This document shows positions 23,032 to 30,850 of a stretch of 35,016 nt of DNA, piece by piece. The notes under the pieces were generated by a model, which saw nothing but the letters and a program-made list of their open reading frames with translations, did no database searches and was not told the DNA's origin. Origin of the DNA: Acidobacteriota bacterium (GTDB lineage Bacteria > Acidobacteriota > Vicinamibacteria > Vicinamibacterales > Fen-181); the NCBI GenBank assembly GCA_003170135.1, contig PMZR01000125.1, positions 1 to 35,016 on the forward strand, in the 5' to 3' direction. Positions within the stretch are counted from its first letter, which is position 1. Each line of letters starts with the position of its first letter. The position numbers and the translations under genes were made by a program.

Positions 23032-23885
23032 CAGACGCAGCACCGCTGCCCGTCGCCGCACCGGACGAATCGCTGGCACGTAAGGAGCGCGTGCTGCGTG
23101 AGATCGTTGCGCCTCTCGACGCGGTGATCGTCGCCTTCAGCGGCGGCGCCGACAGCGCCTACCTGGCCTGCGTGACGCACGAGCACCTGGGCGCGCGGGC
23201 GATCTGCATCACCGCCGACTCTCCCAGCTATCCGCAGCACCACCGCGATCTGGCCATCCGGGTGGCGGGCCAACTCGGGCTGCAGCACGAGTTCATTCGC
23301 ACGCACGAGATGGACCGCGCCGAGTACCGGGCGAACCCGGCAAACCGCTGCTATTTCTGCAAGCAGGAACTCTACGGCGAGCTGTCCCGGATCGCTCGCG
23401 AGCGCGGCATCGCGGTCATCCTCGACGGGAACAACGCCGACGACCGAGGCGACTATCGCCCCGGCCGCCAGGCGGCGCGCGAGTTCGGCGTGCGCAGCCC
23501 GCTCGACGAGGCCGGTCTCACGAAGACCGACATCCGGCGCCTGTCGCGCGCCGCCGGCCTGCCCACCTGGGATGAACCGGCCTCGGCCTGCCTGTCGTCG
23601 CGCATTCCGTACCTGTCCGAAGTGACCGACGACAAGCTTCGGATGATCGAGGGCGCCGAGATCGTGCTCCACGACCTCGGGTTCCGCGGCTGTCGCGTGC
23701 GCCATCACGGGGACACGGCCCGCCTCGAGATCGATCCGGCCGACATGCCGCGTGCGCTCGAAGACCCCGTCCGCCAGACGATTCTCCGCGAGCTGCGCAC
23801 GATCGGCTTCCGCTACGTCACGCTCGACCTGCAGGGATACCGGACGGGCAGTTTGAACGAAGTGCTGCGCCTGCGCCCGATCTGA
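23028..23885 (+). CDS. larE: LarE-like ATP-dependent sulfur transferase
   Basis: LarE-family enzymes adenylate a carboxylated nicotinic-acid ring and insert sulfur during synthesis of the nickel-pincer cofactor. The 285-residue protein has the PP-loop SGGADS (38-43), the segment NRCYFCKQELY (C108, C111), DGNNADDRGDYRPGRQAA and EPASACLSSRIPY (C188). In the classic enzyme one Cys near the last position is sacrificed as sulfur donor; having a CxxC plus this Cys resembles the three-cysteine LarE type that can hold an iron-sulfur cluster and act catalytically. The GTG start overlaps the previous stop (GTGA at 23028). larB, larC and a racemase gene are not in the window. Confidence 0.85.
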   Translation: MTDAAPLPVAAPDESLARKERVLREIVAPLDAVIVAFSGGADSAYLACVTHEHLGARAICITADSPSYPQHHRDLAIRVAGQLGLQHEFIRTHEMDRAEYRANPANRCYFCKQELYGELSRIARERGIAVILDGNNADDRGDYRPGRQAAREFGVRSPLDEAGLTKTDIRRLSRAAGLPTWDEPASACLSSRIPYLSEVTDDKLRMIEGAEIVLHDLGFRGCRVRHHGDTARLEIDPADMPRALEDPVRQTILRELRTIGFRYVTLDLQGYRTGSLNEVLRLRPI

Positions 23886-23953
23886 GTCGCGTGGTCAACC
23901 GCCGACCATTGTCTGCCGCCAATTCCGCTCGACTTTTCCAGCGCGTTCGGCGT

Positions 23954-23983
23954 TTGACAGAGCAACTTTCACTCCTGTAAGCT
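23954..23983 (+). promoter_or_regulatory. Promoter of pal
   Basis: TTGACA (23954-23959) with an 18-nt spacer to TAAGCT (23978-23983) is the best promoter in the gap before pal. The -10 is weak. Confidence 0.45.
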
Positions 23984-24092
23984 CCCCTCAAGCGTTCGCC
24001 CTGCGGGCAAATGACTTTCCTGCCTCCTCCCTCGTGTGACTTCCGTCCGTTCCTACTGCCGCCCGCAGATCGACGCTCGAGGAGACCGCCCG

Positions 24093-24671
24093 ATGAATCG
24101 CCTGATCCGCTATCTCTCTGCCGTCTGTCTCATCGCGGTGCTGGCGCTCAGCATGGCGTGCCACAAGAAGCCGCCACAGGTGAGCCCTGCACCACTACGC
24201 TCAACACCATCGGCAGTCGCGCGCACACCGCCACCGCCACCGCCGCCACCACCGCCACCGCCGCCACCACCTCCGGCGCCGCTGACCGAGGACCAGATCT
24301 TCGCGCAGACCACGCTCGACCAGCTCAACGCGCAGAAGCCTCTGGGTGACGTGTCGTTCGACTACGACCAGTACAACATCCGCGACGACGCGCGGGCCGT
24401 GCTGACGAGGGATGCGGACTGGATGAAGCGCTGGACGAGTACCAAAGTGACGGTGGAGGGTCACTGCGACTCGCGCGGCACGGCCGAGTACAACCTCGCG
24501 CTCGGTGAACGCCGCGCGGGGGCCGTCAAGGATTACCTGGTCAGTCTCGGCATTGCCGCCGATCGGATTACGGCGGTCAGCAAGGGCAAGGAACAGCCGG
24601 TCTGCACCGAAGAGAACGAGAGCTGCTGGGCGCAGAACCGGCGCGGCCACTTCATCATCGTCGCGAAGTAA
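24093..24671 (+). CDS. pal: Peptidoglycan-associated lipoprotein Pal
   Basis: Pal anchors the outer membrane to peptidoglycan as part of the Tol-Pal system. The 192-residue protein has a lipoprotein signal (lipidated Cys23 in LALSMAC), a low-complexity linker with 16 consecutive Pro, and an OmpA-like domain (VSFDYDQYNIRDDARAVL, then VEGHCDSRGTAEYNLALGER and RRAGAVKDYL), ending with the two-Cys CTEENESCWAQNRRGHF typical of Pal. The ATG at 24093 follows GAGGAG at 8 nt. tolB/A/R/Q are not in this window. The Pro run should make translation dependent on EF-P. Confidence 0.93.
   Translation: MNRLIRYLSAVCLIAVLALSMACHKKPPQVSPAPLRSTPSAVARTPPPPPPPPPPPPPPPPAPLTEDQIFAQTTLDQLNAQKPLGDVSFDYDQYNIRDDARAVLTRDADWMKRWTSTKVTVEGHCDSRGTAEYNLALGERRAGAVKDYLVSLGIAADRITAVSKGKEQPVCTEENESCWAQNRRGHFIIVAK
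24228..24275 (+). repeat. Poly-proline codon run in pal
   Basis: Sixteen consecutive Pro codons (mainly CCG and CCA) form a low-complexity tract prone to length variation. Confidence 0.9.
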
Positions 24672-24685
24672 CCGCGAGTGAGGGA

Positions 24686-24753
24686 CGCGTGGACGATAGC
24701 CAGGAAACCGCTCGGCGCCCGGCCGATGCGGCCTGCTGGTTATCGTCTACGCG
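24686..24753. terminator. Large hairpin between pal and pyrF (bidirectional terminator candidate)
   Basis: CGCGTGGACGATAGCC (24686-24701) pairs with its counterpart ending at 24753, giving about 16 bp with two G-U wobbles, and AGG continues past a 3-nt bulge. The position between convergent genes suggests a bidirectional terminator or mRNA stabiliser, though no T run follows. Confidence 0.6.
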
Positions 24754-24802
24754 CTTGTCGGTGACGCGACGCGCCGCCTGACGCGTCTCCCGCCGGTCGC
24801 TC

Positions 24803-25516
24803 CTACCCGCGCCCCTCATGCATTTCCTCGATCAGCCGGACGGCGGCGGCGCGCGGGTCGACGGCCCTGATGACCGGGCGCCCGACCACCAGGTAACTGG
24901 CGCCTGCCCGCAGCGCCTGGGCGGCTCCCGAGGTTCGCGCCTGGTCGTCGCGGTGCTCTCCGGCGCGGATTCCCGGCGTCACCACGAGGAACCGGTCGTC
25001 GGCCCACCGCCGGATTCGGTGGATCTCCTGCGGCGAGGCGACGACGCCGTCGAGCCCGGCTTCCGACGCGAGACGCGCCAGTCGATCGACGTGCGCTTCG
25101 ACGTCTTCGGCGACGCCGAGCCGCGCGAGCGCGTCCTGCTCGAGGCTCGTCAGCACGGTCACCGCGATGACCAGCGGGGCGGCGGCCGCGCCGGTCTTGG
25201 CGGCCGTCTCGACCGAGGCGGCCCTGGCGGCGCGCATCATGTCGAGCCCGCCCGAGGCGTGCACGTTCACCATCCACACGCCGAGACGGGTCGCGGCCTC
25301 GACTGCGCCGGCCACCGTGCTCGGGATGTCATGGAACTTGAGATCGAGGAACACGCGGTCCCCCATCTCCACCAGGCGCGTGACGACGGACGGACCGGCG
25401 GCCGTGAACAGGCGACTGCCGATCTTGAAGCCGCCCGCCACGCCGCGAAGTGTGTCGGCGAGCGCGAGCGCCTCGGGCGCGGTGTCGACGTCAAGTGCAA
25501 CGAGGAGTGGATTCAT
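24803..25516 (-). CDS. pyrF: Orotidine 5'-phosphate decarboxylase
   Basis: PyrF decarboxylates OMP to UMP, the last de novo pyrimidine step. The 237-residue protein begins LLVALDVDTAPEAL and contains the catalytic FLDLKFHDIPSTVAG (D-x-K-x-x-D) charge network, VTVLTSL and the phosphate-binding GIRAGEHRDDQAR ... YLVVGRPVI. The ATG at 25516 lies inside the end of pyrD (26-nt overlap), so translation is coupled. Confidence 0.96.
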   Translation of the reverse strand: MNPLLVALDVDTAPEALALADTLRGVAGGFKIGSRLFTAAGPSVVTRLVEMGDRVFLDLKFHDIPSTVAGAVEAATRLGVWMVNVHASGGLDMMRAARAASVETAAKTGAAAAPLVIAVTVLTSLEQDALARLGVAEDVEAHVDRLARLASEAGLDGVVASPQEIHRIRRWADDRFLVVTPGIRAGEHRDDQARTSGAAQALRAGASYLVVGRPVIRAVDPRAAAVRLIEEMHEGRG

Positions 25517-26447
25517 GCGATGGTGGCGGAGCGCCGGTGTCGAGCGATCCGACGAGGTCGCGGATGCGTTCGAACCCGTGCCGGACGAGGTACGCTTCGA
25601 GGCCGGAGAGCAGCTTCGGCCAGATGAACGGATCGACGAAGGTCGCCGTGCCGACCTGCACCGCGGTGGCGCCGGCGATCAGGAACTCGAGCACGTCGCG
25701 CGCGCTGGCGATGCCGCCGATGCCGATGACCGGGATGCGCACGTGCCTGGCGCACTGGTAGACCATGCGCACCGCGATCGGCCGGATCGCCGGCCCACTC
25801 AGCCCGCCCATGACGTTCGACAGCACCGGCCGCCGGCGTTCCACGTCGATGGCCATCGCGAGGAAGGTGTTGACGAGCGAGACCGCGTCGGCGCCGGCGT
25901 CCTCGGCGGCGCGGGCGAACGAGGCGACGTCGGTGACATTCGGCGTGAGCTTCGGGATGATGGGCAGCGACGTGGCCCGGCGCACGGCGGCGACCACGGC
26001 CCGCGTGTTCGCCAGGTCGCAGCCGAACGTGATGCCGCCTTCCCGGATGTTCGGGCACGAGATGTTCAGCTCGAGCGCCGCCACCCCTTCGACGTCCGAG
26101 AGGATGCGGGCGAGTTCCGCGTACTCGGCCGTCGTCGTGCCGCAGATGTTGACGACGACGACCGCCTTGCGCCGCCGCAGCTCCGGCATCTTCTCGCGGA
26201 TGAACCGGTGCACGCCGATGCCCTGCAGGCCGATGGCGTTCAACATGCCCGAGGGCGTCTCGACGATCCGCGGCGGACGGTGGCCGTCGCGCTCGTTGAG
26301 GAAGAGGCCCTTGACCACGACCGCGCCGAGCGAGGCCAGATCGACGACGTCCGCGTACTCGACGCCGTAACCGAAGCACCCGCTGGCGGACATCAGCGGG
26401 TTGGAGAGCGGCAGCGCGCCGATGGCGACCGATAGATCCACCGTCAT
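25491..26447 (-). CDS. pyrD: Dihydroorotate dehydrogenase class 1B, catalytic subunit
   Basis: The FMN-containing catalytic subunit oxidises dihydroorotate to orotate and passes electrons to PyrK. The 318-residue protein has LSNPLMSASGCFGYG, the LELNISCPNI segment carrying the active-site Cys that marks class 1B, IPKLTPNVTDV, LSGPAIRPIAVR and the FMN phosphate segment IGIGGIASARDVLEFLIAGATAVQVGT. The ATG at 26447 overlaps the pyrK stop as ATGA, so it is preferred over the GTG at 26453. Confidence 0.95.
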   Translation of the reverse strand: MTVDLSVAIGALPLSNPLMSASGCFGYGVEYADVVDLASLGAVVVKGLFLNERDGHRPPRIVETPSGMLNAIGLQGIGVHRFIREKMPELRRRKAVVVVNICGTTTAEYAELARILSDVEGVAALELNISCPNIREGGITFGCDLANTRAVVAAVRRATSLPIIPKLTPNVTDVASFARAAEDAGADAVSLVNTFLAMAIDVERRRPVLSNVMGGLSGPAIRPIAVRMVYQCARHVRIPVIGIGGIASARDVLEFLIAGATAVQVGTATFVDPFIWPKLLSGLEAYLVRHGFERIRDLVGSLDTGAPPPSHESTPRCT

Positions 26448-27256
26448 TCCCACACCACGTCTTCGCCGCGAAACACCGGGCCGTCAACGCAGGATCGGAC
26501 GTACCGCGTCCCGCCCTCGGCGCGCACGCGGACGACACAGCTGAAGCACCCGCCCATGCCACAGCCCATCACTCGCTCCATGGCGAGCTGCGACGGCCGG
26601 CCGTAGGCGGCGGCCAGCTGCGACACGGCGACGAGCATCGGCTCGGGGCCGCAGGCATACAGCATCACCGGCGCGTCCGGCGGCCGGCGGCCGAGCGCGT
26701 CCGCCAGCGGCTCGCTGATGCGGCCGCCGACGCCGCGGCTGCCGTCTTCGGTGGCGAGGACCAGCCGAACGCCCATCTGTTCGAACAGATCGACCGCAAA
26801 GAGATCCTGCGCCCGCCGTGCGCCGTAGAAGAGTGTCACCTCACAACCGTTCGCGCGGAGCCGTTCGGCCAGCGTCGCGAAGGGCGCGAGACCGACGCCG
26901 CCGGCGACGAGCCACGCGGCGTGCGGCGGATCGACCGGCGTGAACGGGCGGCCGAGCGGGCCCAGACACGAGAGCACCTGGCCGGGCGCCGCCGCGTACA
27001 GGCGGGCCGTTCCGGCCCCGACACGCTTGCTCAGGATGGTGAAGCCGGTCGCCTGCTGTCCGTGCTCGCCGCGGAGGATCTCGAACACCGAGAACGGCCG
27101 GCGCAGCAGCGGGTCCTGGCCATCGGCGGCCTTCACCATCACGAACTGTCCAGGCTCGACGTCGGTCGCGATCGCCGGCGCGGCCAACGCCAGCACGTTG
27201 TAGTCTGGCGACAGCCGGCGATTCCAGAGGACCTCGGCTTCGACGTCGATGGGCAT
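26444..27256 (-). CDS. pyrK: Dihydroorotate dehydrogenase electron-transfer subunit PyrK
   Basis: PyrK links the class 1B DHOD to NAD. The 270-residue protein has an FAD domain (GQFVMVKAADGQDPLLRRPF, typical RxYS-like RRPFSV), an NAD domain (WLVAGGVGLAPFATLAERL) and a C-terminal [2Fe-2S] site (C-x4-C-x2-C in GCGMGGCFSC, and the fourth Cys in VRSCVDGPVF). The ATG at 27256 lies 6 nt after an extended -10, which also rules out the longer frame upstream. It is the first gene of pyrK-pyrD-pyrF. Confidence 0.95.
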   Translation of the reverse strand: MPIDVEAEVLWNRRLSPDYNVLALAAPAIATDVEPGQFVMVKAADGQDPLLRRPFSVFEILRGEHGQQATGFTILSKRVGAGTARLYAAAPGQVLSCLGPLGRPFTPVDPPHAAWLVAGGVGLAPFATLAERLRANGCEVTLFYGARRAQDLFAVDLFEQMGVRLVLATEDGSRGVGGRISEPLADALGRRPPDAPVMLYACGPEPMLVAVSQLAAAYGRPSQLAMERVMGCGMGGCFSCVVRVRAEGGTRYVRSCVDGPVFRGEDVVWE

Positions 27257-27262
27257 CGCGGC

Positions 27263-27271
27263 AGTATAACA
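27263..27271 (-). promoter_or_regulatory. Extended -10 promoter of pyrKDF
   Basis: On the minus strand TG-T-TATACT (27271-27263) is an extended -10 box. It ends 6 nt before the pyrK ATG, so the mRNA should be leaderless. The identical 9-nt word serves pyrR at 29092-29100. Confidence 0.65.
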
Positions 27272-27297
27272 GGGCAGGTCTGGCGGGTGGGCAGAGG

Positions 27298-27303
27298 TAT
27301 GAT
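27298..27303 (+). promoter_or_regulatory. -10 box of the phosphodiesterase gene
   Basis: TATGAT (27298-27303) precedes the TTG start by 23 nt, with GAGGAGAGG between them. No clear -35 is seen. It is divergent from the pyrK promoter. Confidence 0.45.
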
Positions 27304-27326
27304 CGCCAGGCACGAGGAGAGGACCG

Positions 27327-29078
27327 TTGCGGTACCTTCGGATGTTGAGTAACTCGCTCGCGGGAGGCGCGATCGGCGCCGCGTATCTCGTGGTGCTCGT
27401 GCTGCAGCTCAACCCGGAGATGTCGCTTCGTCCCGCCAACCTCGGCCCGCTGTTCCTGGCGATCGGGGTCATCTACGGCCTGCACCTCACGGTGCTGTTC
27501 TACGTCCTCATCGTCGTGCGCCAGCTCGTGGCCACGGAGGTCGATTCGCCGCGCTGGATCAGTTTCGGCCTGCTCACGTGGCTCTCCACGATCGCGGCCT
27601 CACTGGCCGCCGCGCTGATGTGGCTCAACCTGCAGACGTTCGGCCCGATGCTGCTCGCCGACACGGAGGGCAGGATGACGACCGGCGCCGTCTGGATGAC
27701 CGCCTGCGCGGGTCTGTTCCTCGTGCTGGCGCTCGTCCACTACTCGTTCGGACGCCGGGGCAGCCGCGTCGCGAGCGGCCTGTCGGTCCTCACGCTGATT
27801 GCGTCGCTCTCGCTGCCGCTGGCCGCCCGCGGCTTCAGGACCCCGCCGTCCGGCGGCGCCCGCGCGCCGGACGTGAAGGTCGGGCTGCCGGCGGGTACGT
27901 TGCCGCGCGTCGTCATCATCGCGATCGACGGCGCGTCGCTCAACTTCATCGACATGGCCGCGGCCGAAGGACGCCTGCCGAACTTCGGCAAGATCCTCGA
28001 CGGCGGCGCATCGATGCACCTCGCCACGATCCGGCCCACCCAGCCCGGTCCCGTCTGGACCGCGGTGGCCACCGGAAAGCTGCCGACCAGGAACGGGGTG
28101 CGGTCAGCCGCCCGGTATCGCGCGGGCGGCGGCGAGGCCTTCGACGTGCTGCCCGATGACTGTTTCTCGCACCTGCTGGTTCGTCTCGGCATCGTGGCCG
28201 AAGAAGTGCGCACCTCGTCCGCGCTGCGCGCGCTGCCGCTCTGGGACATCCTCAGTCAGGTGGGCATCAGCGTCGGCGTGGTCGGCTGGCCCTTGTCGCA
28301 GCCGGTCCATGCCATCAACGGGTACATGGTCAGCGATCAGGTCCGCGGGGCCACGGACTTCGCCGTCGATGCGGAGGCCGCGACGCTGGCCGATCCCCCG
28401 GACGCGGCCGCCGTCACGCGTTCGGTGCTCGAGTCGGTCCAGGCGCAGAACAGCAGCGTGGTCCGCGGCAGCGCTCCCAGCCTTGCCGACGCGGACCAGG
28501 CGGCGATCAAGCGAGAGCTCTTCGGCCTCGATCTCGTCTCCGAGGAAGTGTCGAACGAGCTCCGGGCGAAGCGCAATCCACAGGTCGTGGTGGTCCGCTA
28601 TCGCGGGCTGGATACGGCCGGCCACTACTTCCTGCGGTACGCGGACCCGCGCTCGTTCGGCGACGTGACGGCCGAGGAGCAGCGCGCGTTCGGGCAGGTG
28701 CTGCCGTCGGCGTACGCGATCGTTGACGCCATGATCGGCCGCGCCCTGGCGTCGCTCGGCCCGGATGACCTGCTGCTGGTCGTCTCGGGTTTCGGCATGG
28801 AGCCGCTCGGCGTCGGCAAGCGCCTGCTCGAGCGGGCGCTCGGAAACGGGCAGATGAGCGGAACGCACGAGCACGGCCCCGACGGGTTCCTGCTCGCGTA
28901 TGGCGGGGCGGTCGAGCCCGGCCGCCGCTCGCGCGCGTCGGTCGTGGACGTGGTGCCCACGCTGCTGTACTTCTTCGGGCTTCCCGTGGCGCACGACATG
29001 GACGGCTACGCCCGGACGGACATCTTCAGGTTCCCGGAGCCGCGACCGATCACGTTCATTCCGAGTTATGAACGGTGA
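27327..29078 (+). CDS. Membrane-bound type I phosphodiesterase/alkaline-phosphatase superfamily protein
   Basis: The 583-residue protein has about five N-terminal membrane helices (roughly 11-27, 41-63, 78-100, 119-139, 150-168) and a large hydrolase domain of the phosphodiesterase/nucleotide pyrophosphatase group. Metal ligands and the nucleophile region are visible: IAIDGASLNF (Asp201), the Thr of RPTQPGPVWTAVATGKLP, RYRGLDTAGHYFLRY (Asp/His) and GTHEHGPDGFLLAYGG. The substrate is unknown; it may act on a lipid-linked phosphate or nucleotide outside the inner membrane. The TTG at 27327 is chosen for the GAGGAGAGG 4 nt upstream; an ATG at 27342 is the alternative. Confidence 0.82.
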   Translation: MRYLRMLSNSLAGGAIGAAYLVVLVLQLNPEMSLRPANLGPLFLAIGVIYGLHLTVLFYVLIVVRQLVATEVDSPRWISFGLLTWLSTIAASLAAALMWLNLQTFGPMLLADTEGRMTTGAVWMTACAGLFLVLALVHYSFGRRGSRVASGLSVLTLIASLSLPLAARGFRTPPSGGARAPDVKVGLPAGTLPRVVIIAIDGASLNFIDMAAAEGRLPNFGKILDGGASMHLATIRPTQPGPVWTAVATGKLPTRNGVRSAARYRAGGGEAFDVLPDDCFSHLLVRLGIVAEEVRTSSALRALPLWDILSQVGISVGVVGWPLSQPVHAINGYMVSDQVRGATDFAVDAEAATLADPPDAAAVTRSVLESVQAQNSSVVRGSAPSLADADQAAIKRELFGLDLVSEEVSNELRAKRNPQVVVVRYRGLDTAGHYFLRYADPRSFGDVTAEEQRAFGQVLPSAYAIVDAMIGRALASLGPDDLLLVVSGFGMEPLGVGKRLLERALGNGQMSGTHEHGPDGFLLAYGGAVEPGRRSRASVVDVVPTLLYFFGLPVAHDMDGYARTDIFRFPEPRPITFIPSYER

Positions 29079-29091
29079 GGCCCCGCGGGCA

Positions 29092-29100
29092 TGTTATACT
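29092..29100 (+). promoter_or_regulatory. Extended -10 promoter of pyrRBC
   Basis: TG-T-TATACT matches the pyrK promoter word exactly. The RNA would start near 29107, a few nucleotides before the PyrR-binding hairpin, giving a 180-nt leader. Confidence 0.65.
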
Positions 29101-29108
29101 TGCGCGGT

Positions 29109-29140
29109 TCTTTAAGGACGGTCCGGCGAGACCGTCAAGA
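29109..29140 (+). promoter_or_regulatory. PyrR-binding RNA element
   Basis: The hairpin GACGGT-CCGGCGAG-ACCGTC (29117-29136) has a 6-bp stem and the loop pattern CCnGnGAG, flanked by CUUUAAG and CAAGAG, which can extend the stem. This matches the known PyrR-binding site of pyr leaders. PyrR bound with UMP or UTP should stabilise it and lower expression of the operon. Confidence 0.8.
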
Positions 29141-29185
29141 GCGCGTCGATGCACCTTCCCTCAACCGCTCTCCTCACCTGTCGTG

Positions 29186-29219
29186 CGGCTGGCGGCGCGA
29201 CCGCGCGCCGGCCTTTGTT
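29186..29219 (+). terminator. Attenuator-type terminator in the pyrR leader
   Basis: GGCGCG (29194-29199) pairs with CGCGCC (29204-29209) around ACCG. Flanking GC pairs extend the stem with a bulge, and TTTGTT follows. It lies between the PyrR site and the pyrR start, the usual place of the attenuator. The T run is short, so translational control is also possible. Confidence 0.5.
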
Positions 29220-29288
29220 CCCGGCGTCAGTTCAATCGTCCCGACGCACCGCCCGGCGGATCCCATTCCCCCCGCATGGAGGAAGTCG

Positions 29289-29834
29289 ATGCCTGTTCTG
29301 ATGGACGCGGAGCGCGTCGCGCGCGCGCTCACCCGCATGGCGCACGAGATCGTCGAGCGCAACCGCGAGATGGGCGACCTCGCGCTCGTCGGCATCCGCA
29401 CGCGCGGCGTTCCGCTCGCGACGCGGCTGCGCGCCAACCTGCGGGACATCACGGGGCAGGACGTGCCGGTGGGCGCGCTGGACATCACGCTGTACCGGGA
29501 CGATCTGATGCGGCACCCGGTGGGCCCGCAGCCGGTCGTCCGGCGGACGGAGATCCCGTTCTCGATCGACGACCGCCGGATCCTCCTCGTCGACGACGTG
29601 CTCTACACCGGGCGGACGGTGCGCGCCGGGCTCGATGCGCTGATCGACTTCGGCCGCCCGAAGGCGATTCAACTGGTCGTGCTGGTCGACCGCGGCCACC
29701 GCGAGCTGCCGATCAAGGCGGACTACGTCGGCAAGAACGTGCCCACGTCGGCGCGCGAGAGCATCCGCGTGCGGCTGCAGGACCCTGACGGACAGGACCT
29801 CGTTCTCATCGAAAAGGACGACGAACCGAAATGA
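29289..29834 (+). CDS. pyrR: Pyrimidine operon regulator / uracil phosphoribosyltransferase PyrR
   Basis: PyrR binds the pyr leader RNA in response to UMP/UTP and also has UPRT activity. The 181-residue protein has the PRPP-binding motif [20 protein letters not shown] (about 99-118), [13 protein letters not shown], the DITLYRDDL segment and [19 protein letters not shown], all typical. The ATG at 29289 follows GGAGGAA by 4 nt; the upstream in-frame extension covers the leader RNA and is not coding. Its stop overlaps the pyrB ATG. Confidence 0.95.
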   Translation: MPVLMDAERVARALTRMAHEIVERNREMGDLALVGIRTRGVPLATRLRANLRDITGQDVPVGALDITLYRDDLMRHPVGPQPVVRRTEIPFSIDDRRILLVDDVLYTGRTVRAGLDALIDFGRPKAIQLVVLVDRGHRELPIKADYVGKNVPTSARESIRVRLQDPDGQDLVLIEKDDEPK

Positions 29835-30850
29835 GTGGAGATGTCATGCTGCCCGACACCCGGGCGGTGTCCGGCGTAGAGGTCGCGGGCGGGCCGGGCG
29901 AGCCGGTGGCCGCGAGACTGCGCGGCAAGGACCTGCTGGGAATCGCCGAACTGACGGTTGGCGAGATCCGCCTCGTGCTCGACACGGCCGAGGCCATGAA
30001 GGAAATCGCGGCGCGGCCCATCAAGAAGGTGCCCGCGCTGCGCGGCAAGACGGTCATCAACCTGTTCTTCGAGCCGAGCACGCGGACGCGGACCTCGTTC
30101 GAGGTCGCCGAGAAGCGGCTGAGCGCCGACACGCTGAACATCGCGGCGAGCACGTCGAGCGTCGTCAAGGGCGAGACGCTGGCCGACACGGCGCTCAACC
30201 TCGAGGCGATGTCGCCGGACCTGATGGTGGTGCGGCACGCCTCGTCGGGCGCGTGTCACTTCCTGTCGCGCATCTGCCGCGCCGGCATCGTGAACGCCGG
30301 CGACGGGATGCACGAGCACCCGACGCAGGCGCTGCTCGACGCGTTCACGATCCGCGGGCACAAGAAACGCATCGAGGGCCTCAAGATTGCCATCGTGGGC
30401 GATCTGCTGCACAGCCGCGTGCTGCGCTCGAACGTTCTGCTGCTGACCAAGCTCGGCGCCGACGTCTGGGTGAGCGGTCCGCCGACGCTGATCCCGCCGG
30501 GCATCGAGCAGCTGGGCGTCCGGGCCACGACGTCGGTCGACGAGGCCGTGGAGGGCGCCGACGTCATCATGATGCTGCGGATCCAGCTGGAGCGGATGCT
30601 GGGCGGCTACTTCCCGTCGCTGCGCGAGTACTTCACGGTGTTCGGCATGACCGCCGAGCGCGTGCGGCGGGCCAAGGCCGACGTGATCATCATGCACCCG
30701 GGCCCGATGAACCGCGGCGTCGAGATCGCCTCGGAGGTCGCCGACGGCCGCTCGTCGGTGATCCTCGAGCAGGTGTCGAACGGCGTGGCGGTGCGGATGG
30801 CGGTGCTCTACCTGCTGGCCGGCGGAGGGGAACATGAAACGGCTGCTTAA
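29831..30850 (+). CDS. pyrB: Aspartate carbamoyltransferase catalytic subunit
   Basis: PyrB condenses carbamoyl phosphate with aspartate, the committed pyrimidine step. The 339-residue protein has the carbamoyl-phosphate motif [12 protein letters not shown] (about 81-91), the [12 protein letters not shown] segment, [14 protein letters not shown] and [12 protein letters not shown]. It has an N-terminal extension of about 28 residues before RGKDLLG. The start overlaps pyrR as ATGA. There is no adjacent pyrI; pyrC follows directly, as in the PyrB-PyrC type complexes of some bacteria. Confidence 0.96.
   Translation: MSGDVMLPDTRAVSGVEVAGGPGEPVAARLRGKDLLGIAELTVGEIRLVLDTAEAMKEIAARPIKKVPALRGKTVINLFFEPSTRTRTSFEVAEKRLSADTLNIAASTSSVVKGETLADTALNLEAMSPDLMVVRHASSGACHFLSRICRAGIVNAGDGMHEHPTQALLDAFTIRGHKKRIEGLKIAIVGDLLHSRVLRSNVLLLTKLGADVWVSGPPTLIPPGIEQLGVRATTSVDEAVEGADVIMMLRIQLERMLGGYFPSLREYFTVFGMTAERVRRAKADVIIMHPGPMNRGVEIASEVADGRSSVILEQVSNGVAVRMAVLYLLAGGGEHETAA

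Noticed and set aside
22629..23708. Upstream extension of the receiver-PilZ frame
   Set aside because: It would run antisense through the LysW-like and larE-like genes and a strong promoter; the receiver starts naturally at 22628.
29091..29288. N-terminal extension of PyrR
   Set aside because: The in-frame extension begins within the -10 box and covers the PyrR-binding RNA; the ATG at 29289 has a strong ribosome site and matches family length.
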